A stretch of 64,000 bases of DNA, from the NCBI GenBank assembly GCA_016716535.1, contig JADJWD010000001.1, positions 322,435-386,434 of the forward strand. The letters are read 5' to 3'. Below the pieces are notes generated by a model. It saw only the letters and a program-made list of their open reading frames with translations. It was not told the origin of the DNA and searched no databases. Shown one piece after another: positions 38,243-47,426 of this stretch. Positions within the stretch are counted from its first letter, which is position 1, and each line of letters begins with the position of its first letter. The position numbers were made by a program, and so were the translations under genes. This stretch comes from Betaproteobacteria bacterium (GTDB lineage Bacteria; Pseudomonadota; Gammaproteobacteria; Burkholderiales; Burkholderiaceae_C).

Positions 38243-38791
38243 ATGGACGCGCTCGTCGCCCTGAGCCGGCGCCTGGACGCTCCGTCGCGCTGGATGGGCC
38301 GCTGGCTGCGCTGGCTGGCGCTCCTGCTCGTGCTGGTGCAGCTTGCCGTCGTCGTGCTGCGCTTCGTCTTCGCATCCAGCCACGTGATGCTGCAGGAGGC
38401 GGTGTTCTACACGAACGCCGTCCTCTTCATGACCACCGTCGGCTACGCCTTCCTCGTCGACGGCCACGTGCGCGTGGACATCACCTACCTCGCCGCGCCG
38501 CCGAGGAAGAAGGCGCTGATCGACCTGTTCGGCATCGTCTTCCTGGTCGTGCCGCTGTGCGTCGTGATGCTGTGGTACGGCTGGCCGTACGTGCGCGCGT
38601 CGTGGGCCGGGCTCGAGGGGGCGCTGTTCTTCGGCGGCATCCCGGCGGCGTTCCTGCTGAAGACTCTGATCATCGTCTTCCCGCTGCTGCTGCTGGTGCA
38701 GAGCCTGGCGCTCGCGCTGCGCATGGTCGCCGTGCTGCGCGGCGGCACCGAGCCCGTCTTCGCGTCGGGCGAGCTGGGGCCCACGGCATGA
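38243..38791 (+). CDS. dctQ: TRAP transporter small permease (DctQ-like)
   Basis: 182 residues, four hydrophobic segments (about 23-46, 56-74, 92-115, 130-155). LQEAVFYTNAVLFMTTVGYAFLVDGHVRVDI is the DctQ signature around the second helix (E-x-x-x-Y, then H-V-R-V-D). It partners the large permease in the inner membrane. It lies between the receptor gene and the large-subunit gene with 34- and 25-bp gaps, so the transporter is a complete three-gene unit. Confidence 0.9.
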   Translation: MDALVALSRRLDAPSRWMGRWLRWLALLLVLVQLAVVVLRFVFASSHVMLQEAVFYTNAVLFMTTVGYAFLVDGHVRVDITYLAAPPRKKALIDLFGIVFLVVPLCVVMLWYGWPYVRASWAGLEGALFFGGIPAAFLLKTLIIVFPLLLLVQSLALALRMVAVLRGGTEPVFASGELGPTA

Positions 38792-38816
38792 CCGCACCGT
38801 TCCGGAGGGCCGCGCC

Positions 38817-40385
38817 GTGAGCCTGCCGCTGGAACTGCTGATGTTCGCGGCGCTGTGCGTGCTCATCATGAGCGGCGTGCCGATGGTCTTCGTGCTCGCC
38901 GGCACGGCGATCCTGTTCGCCGTTCTCGGCGCCGTCTTCGGCGGCTTCGACCTGCCGCTGCTCGGCGCGCTGATCCCGCGCGTGTTCTCGGTCATGACCT
39001 CCGAGACGCTGGTGGCGATCCCGCTGTTCGTCTTCATGGGCCTGATGCTCGAGCGCTCGAAGATCGCCGAGGAGCTGCTCGAAGCGATGGGCAGCCTCTT
39101 CGGCCGCGTGCGCGGCGGCCTGGCGGTGTCGGTGTCGGTGGTCGGCATGCTGCTGGCGGCCTCCACCGGCATCGTCGGCGCGACGACGGTGACGATGGGC
39201 CTGATGGCGCTGCCGGTGATGCTGCGCCGCGGCTACAACCCGTCGTTCGCCTGCGGCAGCATCTGCGCCGCCGGCACGCTCGGGCAGATCATCCCGCCGT
39301 CGACCGTGATGGTGGTGATGGGCGAGGTGCTGTCGGCCGCCTACCAGCAGGCGCAGTTCGCGCAGGGCAAGTTCTCGGTCGAGACGGTCAGCGTCGGGCA
39401 GCTCTTCGCCGGCTCGCTGTTCCCGGGGCTGATGCTGGTGGGGCTGTACATCGTCTACCAGCTCGTCTATTCGCTGCTGCGCCCGCAGGCCGCACCGGCG
39501 CTGCCGCGCGGCGCCGACGCCGGCCCGCGGCCGGGCGCGCGCGAGCTGTTCCGCGCGCTCGTGCCGCCGCTGGTGCTGATCGGCGCCGTGCTCGGCTCGA
39601 TCCTCGGCGGCGTCGCCACGCCGACCGAGGCGGCCGCGGTCGGCGCCGTCGGCGCGACGCTGCTGGCGGCCAAGCGCGTCGCGTCCGGGCGCCCGTGGGC
39701 GGTGTGGACCGTCGCCATCGCCAGCGCCGTGCTGCTCGCGCTGGCGACGAGCTTCGACCTGCGCCTGGGCCGCGACAGCGTCGCCATCGCCGACGGCGTC
39801 GCCATCGGCATCGCGACGCTGTTCGCGCTGCTGCTCATCGTCGGCCTGGCCGTGGCGCTGCTCGACCTCGGCCGCTCGGGCGTGCTCGGTGCCGCCGCCG
39901 GCGCGACGATGAGCATCAACGCGATGGTCTTCGCCATCGTCATCGGCGCGTCGCTGTTCTCGCTCGTCTTCATCGGCCTGGGCGGCGAAGCACGCGTCGA
40001 GCGCCTGCTGGAGGACCTGCCCGGCGGCACCACCGGCGCGCTGATCGCGGTGATGTTCATCATCTTCGTGCTCGGCCTGTGGCTCGACTACGTCGAGATC
40101 TCGATCATCGTCATCCCGGTCGTCGGCCCGTTCCTGATGAAGGCCGGCGTCGACCCGATCTGGTTCGGCGTCATGGTGGCGCTGAACATGCAGACCTCGT
40201 TCCTCAGCCCGCCGGTGGGCTACACGCTGTCGTACCTGCGCGCCGTCGCGCCGCCGTCGGTGACGACGGGGATGATCTGGCGCGGCGTCGTGCCGTTCAT
40301 GGGGCTGCAGATCCTGGCCATGGGCATCCTCGCGTTGTGGCCGGGGCTGGCCACCTGGCTGCCGCGGCTGCTGTTCTCGAAGTGA
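38817..40385 (+). CDS. dctM: TRAP transporter large permease (DctM-like)
   Basis: 522 residues from a GTG at 38817 with CCGGAGGG about 8 bp upstream; no ATG start fits. It has 12 or more hydrophobic segments and DctM motifs: GVPMVFVLAGTAILFA, PLFVFMGLMLERSKIAEELL, STGIVGATTVTMGLMALPVML, GSICAAGTLGQIIPPSTVMVVMG and TSFLSPPVGYTLSYLR. This is the sodium-coupled transport subunit. An insert of roughly 80 residues with extra helices (about 270-345) is typical of the longer mannitol/2-oxo acid DctM branch. The aminotransferase gene starts 26 bp later. Confidence 0.93.
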   Translation: MSLPLELLMFAALCVLIMSGVPMVFVLAGTAILFAVLGAVFGGFDLPLLGALIPRVFSVMTSETLVAIPLFVFMGLMLERSKIAEELLEAMGSLFGRVRGGLAVSVSVVGMLLAASTGIVGATTVTMGLMALPVMLRRGYNPSFACGSICAAGTLGQIIPPSTVMVVMGEVLSAAYQQAQFAQGKFSVETVSVGQLFAGSLFPGLMLVGLYIVYQLVYSLLRPQAAPALPRGADAGPRPGARELFRALVPPLVLIGAVLGSILGGVATPTEAAAVGAVGATLLAAKRVASGRPWAVWTVAIASAVLLALATSFDLRLGRDSVAIADGVAIGIATLFALLLIVGLAVALLDLGRSGVLGAAAGATMSINAMVFAIVIGASLFSLVFIGLGGEARVERLLEDLPGGTTGALIAVMFIIFVLGLWLDYVEISIIVIPVVGPFLMKAGVDPIWFGVMVALNMQTSFLSPPVGYTLSYLRAVAPPSVTTGMIWRGVVPFMGLQILAMGILALWPGLATWLPRLLFSK

Positions 40386-40411
40386 TTGCGCCGCCGCACG
40401 GAAGACCGACG

Positions 40412-41494
40412 ATGACCCTCCCTCGCCCGCGCGCCGAACTGCTGGCGCTGACGCCCTACGGCAGCGGCCGCCCGGCCGACGCCGCGCCGCCGCGCCACCG
40501 GCTGTCGTCGAACGAGTCGCCGTTCCCGCCGTCCGACGCCGTCGTCGCCGCGGCCGGGCGAGCACTGCACGACGTCCACCGCTACCCGGCGCTGGTCGGC
40601 GAGCCGCTGATCGACGCGCTCGCGGCACGGCACGGCCGCGGCCGCGACGAGATCGCCGTCGCCTCGGGCTCGGTGGCGCTGATCGAGCAGCTCGTGCGCG
40701 CCTACGCCGGCCCCGGCGACGAGGTGCTGATGCCGTGGCGCTCGTACGAGGCCTATCCGTTGATCATCGCCGGCGCCAGCGCGCGTGAAGTGGCGGCGCC
40801 GCTGACGGCCGCGCAAGGCATCGACGTCGACGCGCTGCTCGCGCGCCTGACGCCGCGCACGCGCGTGCTGCTGCTGTGCAACCCGAACAACCCCACCGGC
40901 GAGGCGCTCGGCACGGCCGCGCTCGACGCGCTGATCGAGCGCGTGCCGCGCTCGGTGCTCATCGTGCTCGACGAGGCCTACCGCGAGTTCGTCACGCGCG
41001 CCGACGTGCCCGACGGCGCCGAGCGTTATCGCGGCCACGCGAACGTGGCCGTGCTGCGCACGTTCTCGAAGGCCTATTCGCTGGCCGGGCTGCGCGTCGG
41101 CTGGTGCGTCGCGCCGGCGCCGCTCGTCGACGGGCTGCGCCGCGTCGCGCCGCCGTTCCCGGTCTCGGGCCCGGCGCTGGCCGCGGCGATGGCGGCGCTG
41201 GCCGAGGACGGCTTGCTCGCGACGCGCATGGCGGCGCTGGTCGGCGAGCGCCGGCACCTCGTGCGCGGGCTGGCCGAGCTCGGGCTGCCGGTCGGCGACC
41301 CGCAGGCCAACTTCGTCTGGCTGCCGCTCGGCGAGCGCGCCGCGGCCTGCGCCGCAGCCTTCCTCGCCGCCGGCATCGGCGTGCGCTCGTTCCCCGGCGA
41401 GGGCGTGCGCATCACCGTCGGCGACGCCGGCGACACCCAAGCCGTGCTGCGCGCCGCCGCAGCCTGGTGCGACACGGAGCGGACCCCACGATGA
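40412..41494 (+). CDS. HisC-like class I/II PLP aminotransferase (predicted imidazole-pyruvate or aromatic aminotransferase)
   Basis: 360 residues, fold-type I. HRLSSNESPFPPSDAVVAA at the start, VASGSVALIEQLVRAYAGPGDEV, LLLCNPNNPTGEA, IVLDEAYREF and the PLP-lysine segment TFSKAYSLAGLRVGW (Lys220) are the histidinol-phosphate aminotransferase signatures. No other histidine-biosynthesis gene is present; it is in a catabolic operon, with a 4-bp overlap to the ammonia-lyase gene. The HisC fold handles imidazole-acetol substrates, so amination of imidazole-pyruvate to histidine (or the analogue with a modified ring) is the most sensible job. That role is inference. Confidence 0.88.
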   Translation: MTLPRPRAELLALTPYGSGRPADAAPPRHRLSSNESPFPPSDAVVAAAGRALHDVHRYPALVGEPLIDALAARHGRGRDEIAVASGSVALIEQLVRAYAGPGDEVLMPWRSYEAYPLIIAGASAREVAAPLTAAQGIDVDALLARLTPRTRVLLLCNPNNPTGEALGTAALDALIERVPRSVLIVLDEAYREFVTRADVPDGAERYRGHANVAVLRTFSKAYSLAGLRVGWCVAPAPLVDGLRRVAPPFPVSGPALAAAMAALAEDGLLATRMAALVGERRHLVRGLAELGLPVGDPQANFVWLPLGERAAACAAAFLAAGIGVRSFPGEGVRITVGDAGDTQAVLRAAAAWCDTERTPR

Positions 41495-43185
41495 CGAACC
41501 CCGCACAACCCGGCGTGCGGCCCGGCGTGCAAGCCGGCGTGCAAGCCAACCTGCAACTGGGCGCACGCCCGCTCGGCCTGGACGACCTCGTCGCCGTCGC
41601 CCGGCGCGGCGCCGGCGTCGAGCTGACCCCGGGCGCGGTCGACGCGATGCAGCCCAGCCTGCGCTGGGTCGAGGCGATCAGCGAGCGCATGCGCGCCGGC
41701 GAGGCGACGCCTGCGATCTACAGCATCAACACCGGCTTCGGCTCGCTCGCCGGGCGCGAGGCGTTCGAGAGCGTCGACGACGCCGTCGACCTGTCGCGCC
41801 GGCTGATCGTCTCCAACGCCTCGGGCGTCGGCCAGCCGCTGCCCGACGACGTCGTGCGCGCGGCGATGCTGATCCGCGCCGCCAGCCTGGCGCGCGGCTA
41901 CTCGGCCGTGCGCCCCGAGCTCGTGACGACGCTGCTGGCGATGCTCGAACGCGACGTGCTGCCGGTGGTGCCCGAGTTCGGCTCGCTCGGCGCCAGCGGA
42001 GACCTGATCCCGCTGGCGCACCTGGCGCTGGTGATGACGCGGCCGGCCGGCGACGACGACCCCGAGATCGACAGCGGCGAAGCCACCTTCCGCGGCGAGC
42101 GCTGCTCGGGCCGCGAGGCGATGCGCCGCGCCGGCCTGGAACGACTCGTGCTCGGCCCGAAGGAGGGGCTGGCGATGGTCAACGGCACGTCGTTCTCGAC
42201 CGCGCAGGCGGCGCTGGCGCTGGCCGACGCCGAGAACCTGCTGGCCAGCGCCGAAGTGACCGCGGCGATGTCGATCGAGGCGCTGGCCGGCTTCGGCGAC
42301 GCCTTCATCGCCGCCATCCACGAGGCGCGCGGCCACGCCGGCCAGATCGACTGCGCGGCGCGCCTGCGCGCGCTGCTGGCCGGCAGCCGGCTCGTCGACG
42401 GCGACATCGACCACGACCCGACGCGCCAGCCGCCGCAGGACGCCTACTCGCTGCGCTGCACGCCGCAGGTGCTGGGCGCGGTGCGCGACACGCTCGCCTT
42501 CGTGCGCCGCATCGTCGAGACCGAGATCAACGCCGCCACCGACAACCCGCTCGTCTTCACCGAGCTGCCGCGCAAGCTGAAGGCCGTGTCGGGCGGCAAC
42601 TTCCACGCCGAGTACCTCGCCTTCGCATCGGACTTCCTCGCCATCGTCGTCACCGAGATCGGCAACCTCGCCGAGCGGCGGCTGTTCCGCCTCGACGACG
42701 GCAGCCTGAACCGCGGCCTGCCCGACATGCTGGTGGCGAGCGCCAAGGTCGGCATCGACTGCGGCTACATGCTGCCGCAGTACCTGGCCGCGGCGCTGGT
42801 GTCGGACTGCAAGACGCTGGCGCACCCCGACAGCGTCGACTCGATCCCCACCTGCGCCAACCAAGAAGACCACGTCTCGATGGCCAACAACGCCGGCCGA
42901 CACGCGCGCCAGGTCGTCGCCAACATCGAGGTCGTCATCGGCATCGAGCTCTTGATGACGGCGCAGGCGCTCGAGCTGCGGCTGGCCAAGCTGGGGCTCG
43001 GCACCGAGGCGCTGGCGCCGGCGTCGCGCCGCGTACTGGCGATGCTGCGCGCCAGCCGCGCCACCGACGGGCGGCCGATCGACCACCTGCGCCGCGACAT
43101 CGTGATGTACCCGCGCGTGCAGGCCGCGGCGGCGCTGGTGCACGGCGGCGCCGTGCGGCGCGCCGCCGCCGCGGAGCACGCGTGA
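41491..43185 (+). CDS. Aromatic amino-acid ammonia-lyase, histidase-like but with altered active site
   Basis: 564 residues. The MIO cofactor triad Ala168-Ser169-Gly170 is present in GSLGASGDLIPLAH; INTGFGSLAG, NPLVF, SGGNFHAEYLAF and CANQEDHVSMANNAGR are family motifs. In histidases the helix before the MIO region reads S-H (RSHSVGVG in the hutH copy here, His84). In this protein it reads SNASGVG, so Asn109 replaces the His that contacts the imidazole side chain. The protein also has an N-terminal Pro/Gly/Val repeat (GVRPGVQAGVQA). The substrate may be a modified histidine. It starts by ATGA overlap with the aminotransferase gene. Confidence 0.88.
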   Translation: MTNPAQPGVRPGVQAGVQANLQLGARPLGLDDLVAVARRGAGVELTPGAVDAMQPSLRWVEAISERMRAGEATPAIYSINTGFGSLAGREAFESVDDAVDLSRRLIVSNASGVGQPLPDDVVRAAMLIRAASLARGYSAVRPELVTTLLAMLERDVLPVVPEFGSLGASGDLIPLAHLALVMTRPAGDDDPEIDSGEATFRGERCSGREAMRRAGLERLVLGPKEGLAMVNGTSFSTAQAALALADAENLLASAEVTAAMSIEALAGFGDAFIAAIHEARGHAGQIDCAARLRALLAGSRLVDGDIDHDPTRQPPQDAYSLRCTPQVLGAVRDTLAFVRRIVETEINAATDNPLVFTELPRKLKAVSGGNFHAEYLAFASDFLAIVVTEIGNLAERRLFRLDDGSLNRGLPDMLVASAKVGIDCGYMLPQYLAAALVSDCKTLAHPDSVDSIPTCANQEDHVSMANNAGRHARQVVANIEVVIGIELLMTAQALELRLAKLGLGTEALAPASRRVLAMLRASRATDGRPIDHLRRDIVMYPRVQAAAALVHGGAVRRAAAAEHA

Positions 43186-44582
43186 ACGAGCCGGCGCGCA
43201 CCGACGACGCCACCGCGGCGGCCGTCGCCGCGCTCGTCGCCGCGCTCGGCGACGACGTCGTGCTGACCGGCGACGCGATCCCCGAGCGCTGCCACACCGA
43301 CTGGAGCGGCCACGCGCCGGCGCGCCCGGCGGCGCTGCTGCGGCCGCGCAGCACCGCGGAGGTCAGCCGGGCGCTCGCGATCTGCCACGCACACGGCCAG
43401 GGTGTCGTGCCGCAGGGCGGGCGCACCGGCATGGCCGGCGGCGCGGTGCCGCGGCCCGAAGACGTGGTGCTGTCGCTCGAACGCCTGAACCGCATCGAGG
43501 AACTCGACGCCGCCGCCTGCACGATGACCGTGCAGGCCGGCGTGCTGCTGGAACACGTGCAGCAGGCCGCCGCCGAGGCCAACCTGTTGTTCGCGCTCGA
43601 CCTCGGCGCGCGCGGCTCGTGCCAGATCGGCGGCAATATCGCCGCCAACGCCGGCGGCCTGAACGTGCTGCGCTACGGCCCGGCGCGCGACCAGGTGCTC
43701 GGCCTCGAAGTCGTGCTCGCCGACGGCAGCGTGCTGTCGTCGCTGCGCAAGCTGATCAAGGACAACGCCGGCTACGACCTGCGCCAGCTCTTCGTCGGCT
43801 CCGAGGGCACGCTCGGCGTCGTCACGCGCGCCGTGCTGAAGCTGCATCCGCGCCCGCGCCGCGTGCAGACGCTGCTGGCGGCACTGCCCGGCTACGACGC
43901 GGCCGTGCAGCTCCTGCGCCGGCTGCAGGCGTCGTACCCGGTCTCGGCCTTCGAGCTGATGTGGCAGGACTTCATGCAGACCGCGCTCGAATGGCAGGCC
44001 GGCCGGCGCGCGCCGCTGGCGGGCTCGCATCCGTTCTATGCACTCGTCGAGCTCGACGGCGACGCCGACGCCGACGCGGTGCAGGCCACGCTGGCCGAAG
44101 CGGCCGAGGCCGGCCTCGTGCTCGATGCCGTGCTCGCCGCGTCGCTGGCCGACGCGCGCGGCCTGTGGGCGCTGCGCGAGATCACCGGCGAATTCCCGGC
44201 CCGGCTCGAGCCGATCAACTTCGACCTCAGCCTGCCGGTCGGCGCCATCGGCGAGTTCGCCGAGCGGTGCCGCACCGCGCTGCGCCGGCGCTGGCCGCAG
44301 CACCGCAGCCTCTTCTTCGGCCACGTCGGCGACAGCAACCTGCACCTCACCGTCGACGGCCGCTCGATCCCCGGCGTGCCGCACGGCGCCGTCGACGCGC
44401 TGGTCTACGAGCTGCTGCGCGACGTGCCCGGCGCCTCGGTCTCGGCCGAGCACGGCATCGGCGTGCTCAAGCGTGGCTGGCTCGGCCACTGCCGCAGCGC
44501 CGACGAGATCGCGGCGATGCGGCGCATCAAGCAGGCGCTGGACCCGCGCGCCATCCTCAACCCCGGAAAGGTGCTGCCGTGA
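43182..44582 (+). CDS. FAD-binding D-2-hydroxyacid dehydrogenase (GlcD/D-lactate/D-2-hydroxyglutarate dehydrogenase family)
   Basis: 466 residues from a GTG overlapping the lyase stop (GTGA). The N-terminal half is a PCMH-type FAD domain: GVVPQGGRTGMAGGAVP (about 72-90), DLGARGSCQIGGNIAANAGG and LFVGSEGTLGVVTRAVLKL. The C-terminal half is FAD-oxidase_C: FFGHVGDSNLHL (metal-binding His pair), then SAEHGIGVLKRGWL and DPRAILNPGKVLP. Family members oxidise D-lactate, D-2-hydroxyglutarate and other D-2-hydroxyacids to 2-oxo acids. In this operon it would make the oxo acid that the HisC-like enzyme aminates, for example from D-imidazole-lactate. Confidence 0.9.
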   Translation: MNEPARTDDATAAAVAALVAALGDDVVLTGDAIPERCHTDWSGHAPARPAALLRPRSTAEVSRALAICHAHGQGVVPQGGRTGMAGGAVPRPEDVVLSLERLNRIEELDAAACTMTVQAGVLLEHVQQAAAEANLLFALDLGARGSCQIGGNIAANAGGLNVLRYGPARDQVLGLEVVLADGSVLSSLRKLIKDNAGYDLRQLFVGSEGTLGVVTRAVLKLHPRPRRVQTLLAALPGYDAAVQLLRRLQASYPVSAFELMWQDFMQTALEWQAGRRAPLAGSHPFYALVELDGDADADAVQATLAEAAEAGLVLDAVLAASLADARGLWALREITGEFPARLEPINFDLSLPVGAIGEFAERCRTALRRRWPQHRSLFFGHVGDSNLHLTVDGRSIPGVPHGAVDALVYELLRDVPGASVSAEHGIGVLKRGWLGHCRSADEIAAMRRIKQALDPRAILNPGKVLP

Positions 44583-45877
44583 CGCCAGCCGACGGCGGCA
44601 TGACCGCCATGGACCGACCCTCCCCTGCCGCGCTCCCGCGCGCCACCGCCGTCGTCACCGGCGCCGCCCAGGTGCTGACCTGCGCCGAGGGCGCGCCCGA
44701 CCTCGTCGGCTGCATCGCCGGCGGCGTCGTCGCGCTGGCCGGCGACCGGGTGCTCGCCGTCGGCACGCCGCAGGACGTGGCACGCCGGGCCGACCTGGCG
44801 GCGGCGCGCGTCGTGCCGGCGCGCGGCGGCATCGTGCTGCCGGGCTTCGTCGACAGCCACACGCATCTGGTCTTCGCCGGTTCGCGCGTCGCCGAGTACA
44901 GCGGCCGGCTGCGCGGCGAGAGCGCCGCCTCGCTGCGCGCGCGCGGCGTGCCGAGCGGCATCCGCGGCACCGCGCGCCTCGTGCGCGCGGCCAGCCGCGC
45001 CCAGCTCGAGGACGAGGCGCGCGAGCGCCTGGTGCACATGCTCGCCTGCGGCACGACGACGGTCGAGGCGAAGTCGGGCTACGGCCTGAGCACCGCCGAG
45101 GAGATCCGCATCCTCGAGGTGCAGGCGGCGCTGGCCGATTCGCAGCCGCTGCGCATCGTCTCGACGCTGCTCGCCGCGCACGAGTTCCCCGAAGGCGTGC
45201 CGCGCGACGAGTACCTGCGCGAGATCGTCGAGGACATCGTGCCCGAGGTGGCGCGCCAGCGCCTGGCGGTCTTCAACGACGTCTACTGCGACGACGGCTA
45301 CTACACCGTCGCCGAGTCGCGGCGCGTGCTCGAAGCGGGCCTGCGCCACGGCCTGCAGGCGAAGATCCACACCGACGCCTACTCGCACATCGGCGGCGCG
45401 GCGCTCGCGGCCGAATTGCGCGTCGTCTCGGCCGACCACCTGAACCACACCACCGAAGCCGAGCTGGCCGCGCTGCGCGATGCCGGCGTCACCGGCGTCG
45501 TGATGCCGGCGCTCGACTTCGCCGTCGCGCACACGAAGCCGACGCCGGCGCGCACGATGCTCGACCTCGGCCTGCCGGTGGCGCTGGCCACCGACATGTG
45601 TCCCGGCTGCTGGCTCGAGGCGATGTCGTTCGTCATCCAGCTCGCCTGCCGCCACTACGCCTTCAAGCCCGAGGAGGCGCTGCGCGCGGCGACGCTGGGC
45701 GGCGCGCGTGCGCTCGGCCTGCAGGCGAGCATCGGCTCGCTCGAGCCGGGCAAGCAGGCCGACATCGCGATCTTCGACCTGCCGAGCTACGAGGACCTGG
45801 CCTACCGCTTCGGCCGCGTGCGCGCGCGCACGGTGCTGCGCGCCGGCGCCGTCGTGCACGAAGGGGCCGCGCCGTGA
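44579..45877 (+). CDS. Imidazolonepropionase-like amidohydrolase (HutI-like, divergent)
   Basis: 432 residues from a GTG that overlaps the previous stop (GTGA), with GGAAAGG 7 bp upstream; internal ATGs at 44600 and 44609 are alternatives. Metal-site motifs: FVDSHTHLVFAGSR (H-x-H), TVEAKSGYGLSTAEE, LLAAHEFP, KIHTDAYSHIGG, SADHLNHTT and ATDMCPGCWLEAMSF. The canonical HutI at 57471 has KLHAEQLS and ATDHNPGSSPALS at the last two places, so the two are distant paralogues. The likely reaction is hydrolysis of an imidazolone-propionate to a formimino-glutamate-like product. Confidence 0.88.
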   Translation: MTPADGGMTAMDRPSPAALPRATAVVTGAAQVLTCAEGAPDLVGCIAGGVVALAGDRVLAVGTPQDVARRADLAAARVVPARGGIVLPGFVDSHTHLVFAGSRVAEYSGRLRGESAASLRARGVPSGIRGTARLVRAASRAQLEDEARERLVHMLACGTTTVEAKSGYGLSTAEEIRILEVQAALADSQPLRIVSTLLAAHEFPEGVPRDEYLREIVEDIVPEVARQRLAVFNDVYCDDGYYTVAESRRVLEAGLRHGLQAKIHTDAYSHIGGAALAAELRVVSADHLNHTTEAELAALRDAGVTGVVMPALDFAVAHTKPTPARTMLDLGLPVALATDMCPGCWLEAMSFVIQLACRHYAFKPEEALRAATLGGARALGLQASIGSLEPGKQADIAIFDLPSYEDLAYRFGRVRARTVLRAGAVVHEGAAP

Positions 45878-47301
45878 ACGCGCCGCGCCCGCCGGACGAC
45901 ACGCGCACGCCGGTCCGCATGGTCGCCTTCGAGCACCTGTGGACGCCCGCCGGCTGGCTGGCGCCCGGCCTGCTCGGCGTCGACGCCGGCGGCCGCGTCG
46001 TCGCGGTCGGCGAGCCGCCCGCCGACGCCGGCGCGCCGGTCGAGACGGTGCGCGGCTTCGCCGTGCCCGGCATGCCGAACACACACTCGCACGCCTTCCA
46101 GCGCGCGCTGGCCGGGCGCACGGAGAGCGGCAGCGCCGCCAGCGAAGACAACCTGTGGACCTGGCGGCACGCGATGTACCGGCTGGCCGAACGCATCGGG
46201 CCGGACGACCTGCAGGCGCTGGCCGCCTTCGCCTACATGGAGATGCTCGAGCACGGCTTCACGCGCGTCGCCGAGTTCCACTACCTGCATCACGCGCCGC
46301 AGGGCCGGCCCTATGCGCAGCGCGGCGAGATGTCGCTGCGCCTGGCCGCCGCGGCGGCGGACGCCGGCATCGGCTGCATGGTCGTGCCGACGCTCTATGC
46401 GCACGCCGGCATCGGCCAGGCGCCGACGGCGCAGCAGCAGCGCTTCGTGCACTCGGTCGACGCCTTCGCGCGGCTGCTGCACGAGATCGACGAGCCGCTC
46501 GCCACGGCCGGCGCCCGGCTCGGCGTCGCGCTGCACAGCCTGCGCGCCGTCGCCCCCGACGAGCTGCGCGGCGCCGTGCAGGCCGCGGCCACGCTGCGCG
46601 ACGCTGCGCCGCTGCACATCCACGTCTCCGAGACGCGGCACGAGGTCGAGGAGGTGCAGGCCGGCCTCGGCGCGCGGCCGGTGCAGTGGCTGCTCGACGA
46701 GGTCGGCCTCGACCGCCGCTGGACGCTCGTGCACGCCACGCACCTGAGCGAGACCGAGCGCCGCGGCCTCGCCGCCAGCGGCGCCACCGCGGCGCTGTGC
46801 CCGATGACCGAGGCGATGCTCGGCGACGGCCTCTTCCCGCTCGTCGACTACCAGCGCGAAGGCGGCCACTGGGCCATCGGCACCGACAGCCACTACGCCA
46901 GCGGCGTCGCCGCCGAGCTGCGCATGCTCGAATGCGGCCAGCGCCTGGCGCACGCGCGGCGCAACGTGCTCGCCGACGCGGCCGCGGCGGATGCGCGTGC
47001 GCTGCACAGCGGCGAGCGGCTGTTCGGCCTGGCGCTGGCCGGCGGCCGCAGCTTCGGCGACTTCGCCGCGCCGCTCACGCCCGGCAGCCGCGCCGACGTC
47101 GTCGTGCTCGACCCCGCGAGCCCGGCGCTGGCCGGCCACGACGCGGCCACCGTGCTCGACGCCTGGCTGCTCTCGGGCGCCGCCGATGCGGTGCAACGCG
47201 TGATGTGCGCCGGCACCTGGGTCGTGCAGGACGGCCGCCACCACGCCCGCAAGTCGATCACGCGCGCCTACGCGCAGACCGTGCGCCGGCTCTTCGCCTG
47301 A
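45874..47301 (+). CDS. hutF: Formimidoylglutamate deiminase-like amidohydrolase (HutF)
   Basis: 475 residues from a GTG overlapping the previous stop (GTGA). HutF motifs: PNTHSHAFQRALAGRTESG, MEMLEHGFTRVAEFHYLHH, LHIHVSETRHEVEEVQ, TLVHATHLSETER and GTDSHYASGVAAELRMLE. HutF converts N-formimino-L-glutamate to N-formyl-L-glutamate and ammonia in the five-step histidine pathway. This operon has no hutG, so N-formylglutamate would have to be handled by the hutG gene at 58685 or elsewhere. It is the last enzyme gene before the regulator. Confidence 0.9.
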   Translation: MNAPRPPDDTRTPVRMVAFEHLWTPAGWLAPGLLGVDAGGRVVAVGEPPADAGAPVETVRGFAVPGMPNTHSHAFQRALAGRTESGSAASEDNLWTWRHAMYRLAERIGPDDLQALAAFAYMEMLEHGFTRVAEFHYLHHAPQGRPYAQRGEMSLRLAAAAADAGIGCMVVPTLYAHAGIGQAPTAQQQRFVHSVDAFARLLHEIDEPLATAGARLGVALHSLRAVAPDELRGAVQAAATLRDAAPLHIHVSETRHEVEEVQAGLGARPVQWLLDEVGLDRRWTLVHATHLSETERRGLAASGATAALCPMTEAMLGDGLFPLVDYQREGGHWAIGTDSHYASGVAAELRMLECGQRLAHARRNVLADAAAADARALHSGERLFGLALAGGRSFGDFAAPLTPGSRADVVVLDPASPALAGHDAATVLDAWLLSGAADAVQRVMCAGTWVVQDGRHHARKSITRAYAQTVRRLFA

Positions 47302-47385
47302 AGAGACCCGCGCACGGCCGGCGTGCCGGCGGCGTGCTAGCGTGCGCGGCCGGCGGATGGGAAGAGCCGGCCGCGACGACGAAAA

Positions 47386-47406
47386 GCCGAAAGCCGAAAG
47401 CCGAAA
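47386..47406 (+). repeat. Short tandem repeat, three copies of GCCGAAA
   Basis: Three exact 7-bp copies lie in the 125-bp gap between the HutF-like and HutC-like genes, upstream of the likely TTG start. Too short to assign a role. Confidence 0.8.
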
Positions 47407-47426
47407 GCGAAGAAGGGGCGCAGGTC

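Noticed and set aside
40412..41494. Annotation as biosynthetic hisC
   Set aside because: Sequence fits HisC, but there is no other his gene here and it overlaps catabolic genes by 4 bp.
41491..43185. Annotation as ordinary hutH
   Set aside because: The SH to SN change and the setting in an operon with an aminotransferase and TRAP transporter make a plain histidase label unsafe; a second, canonical hutH is present.
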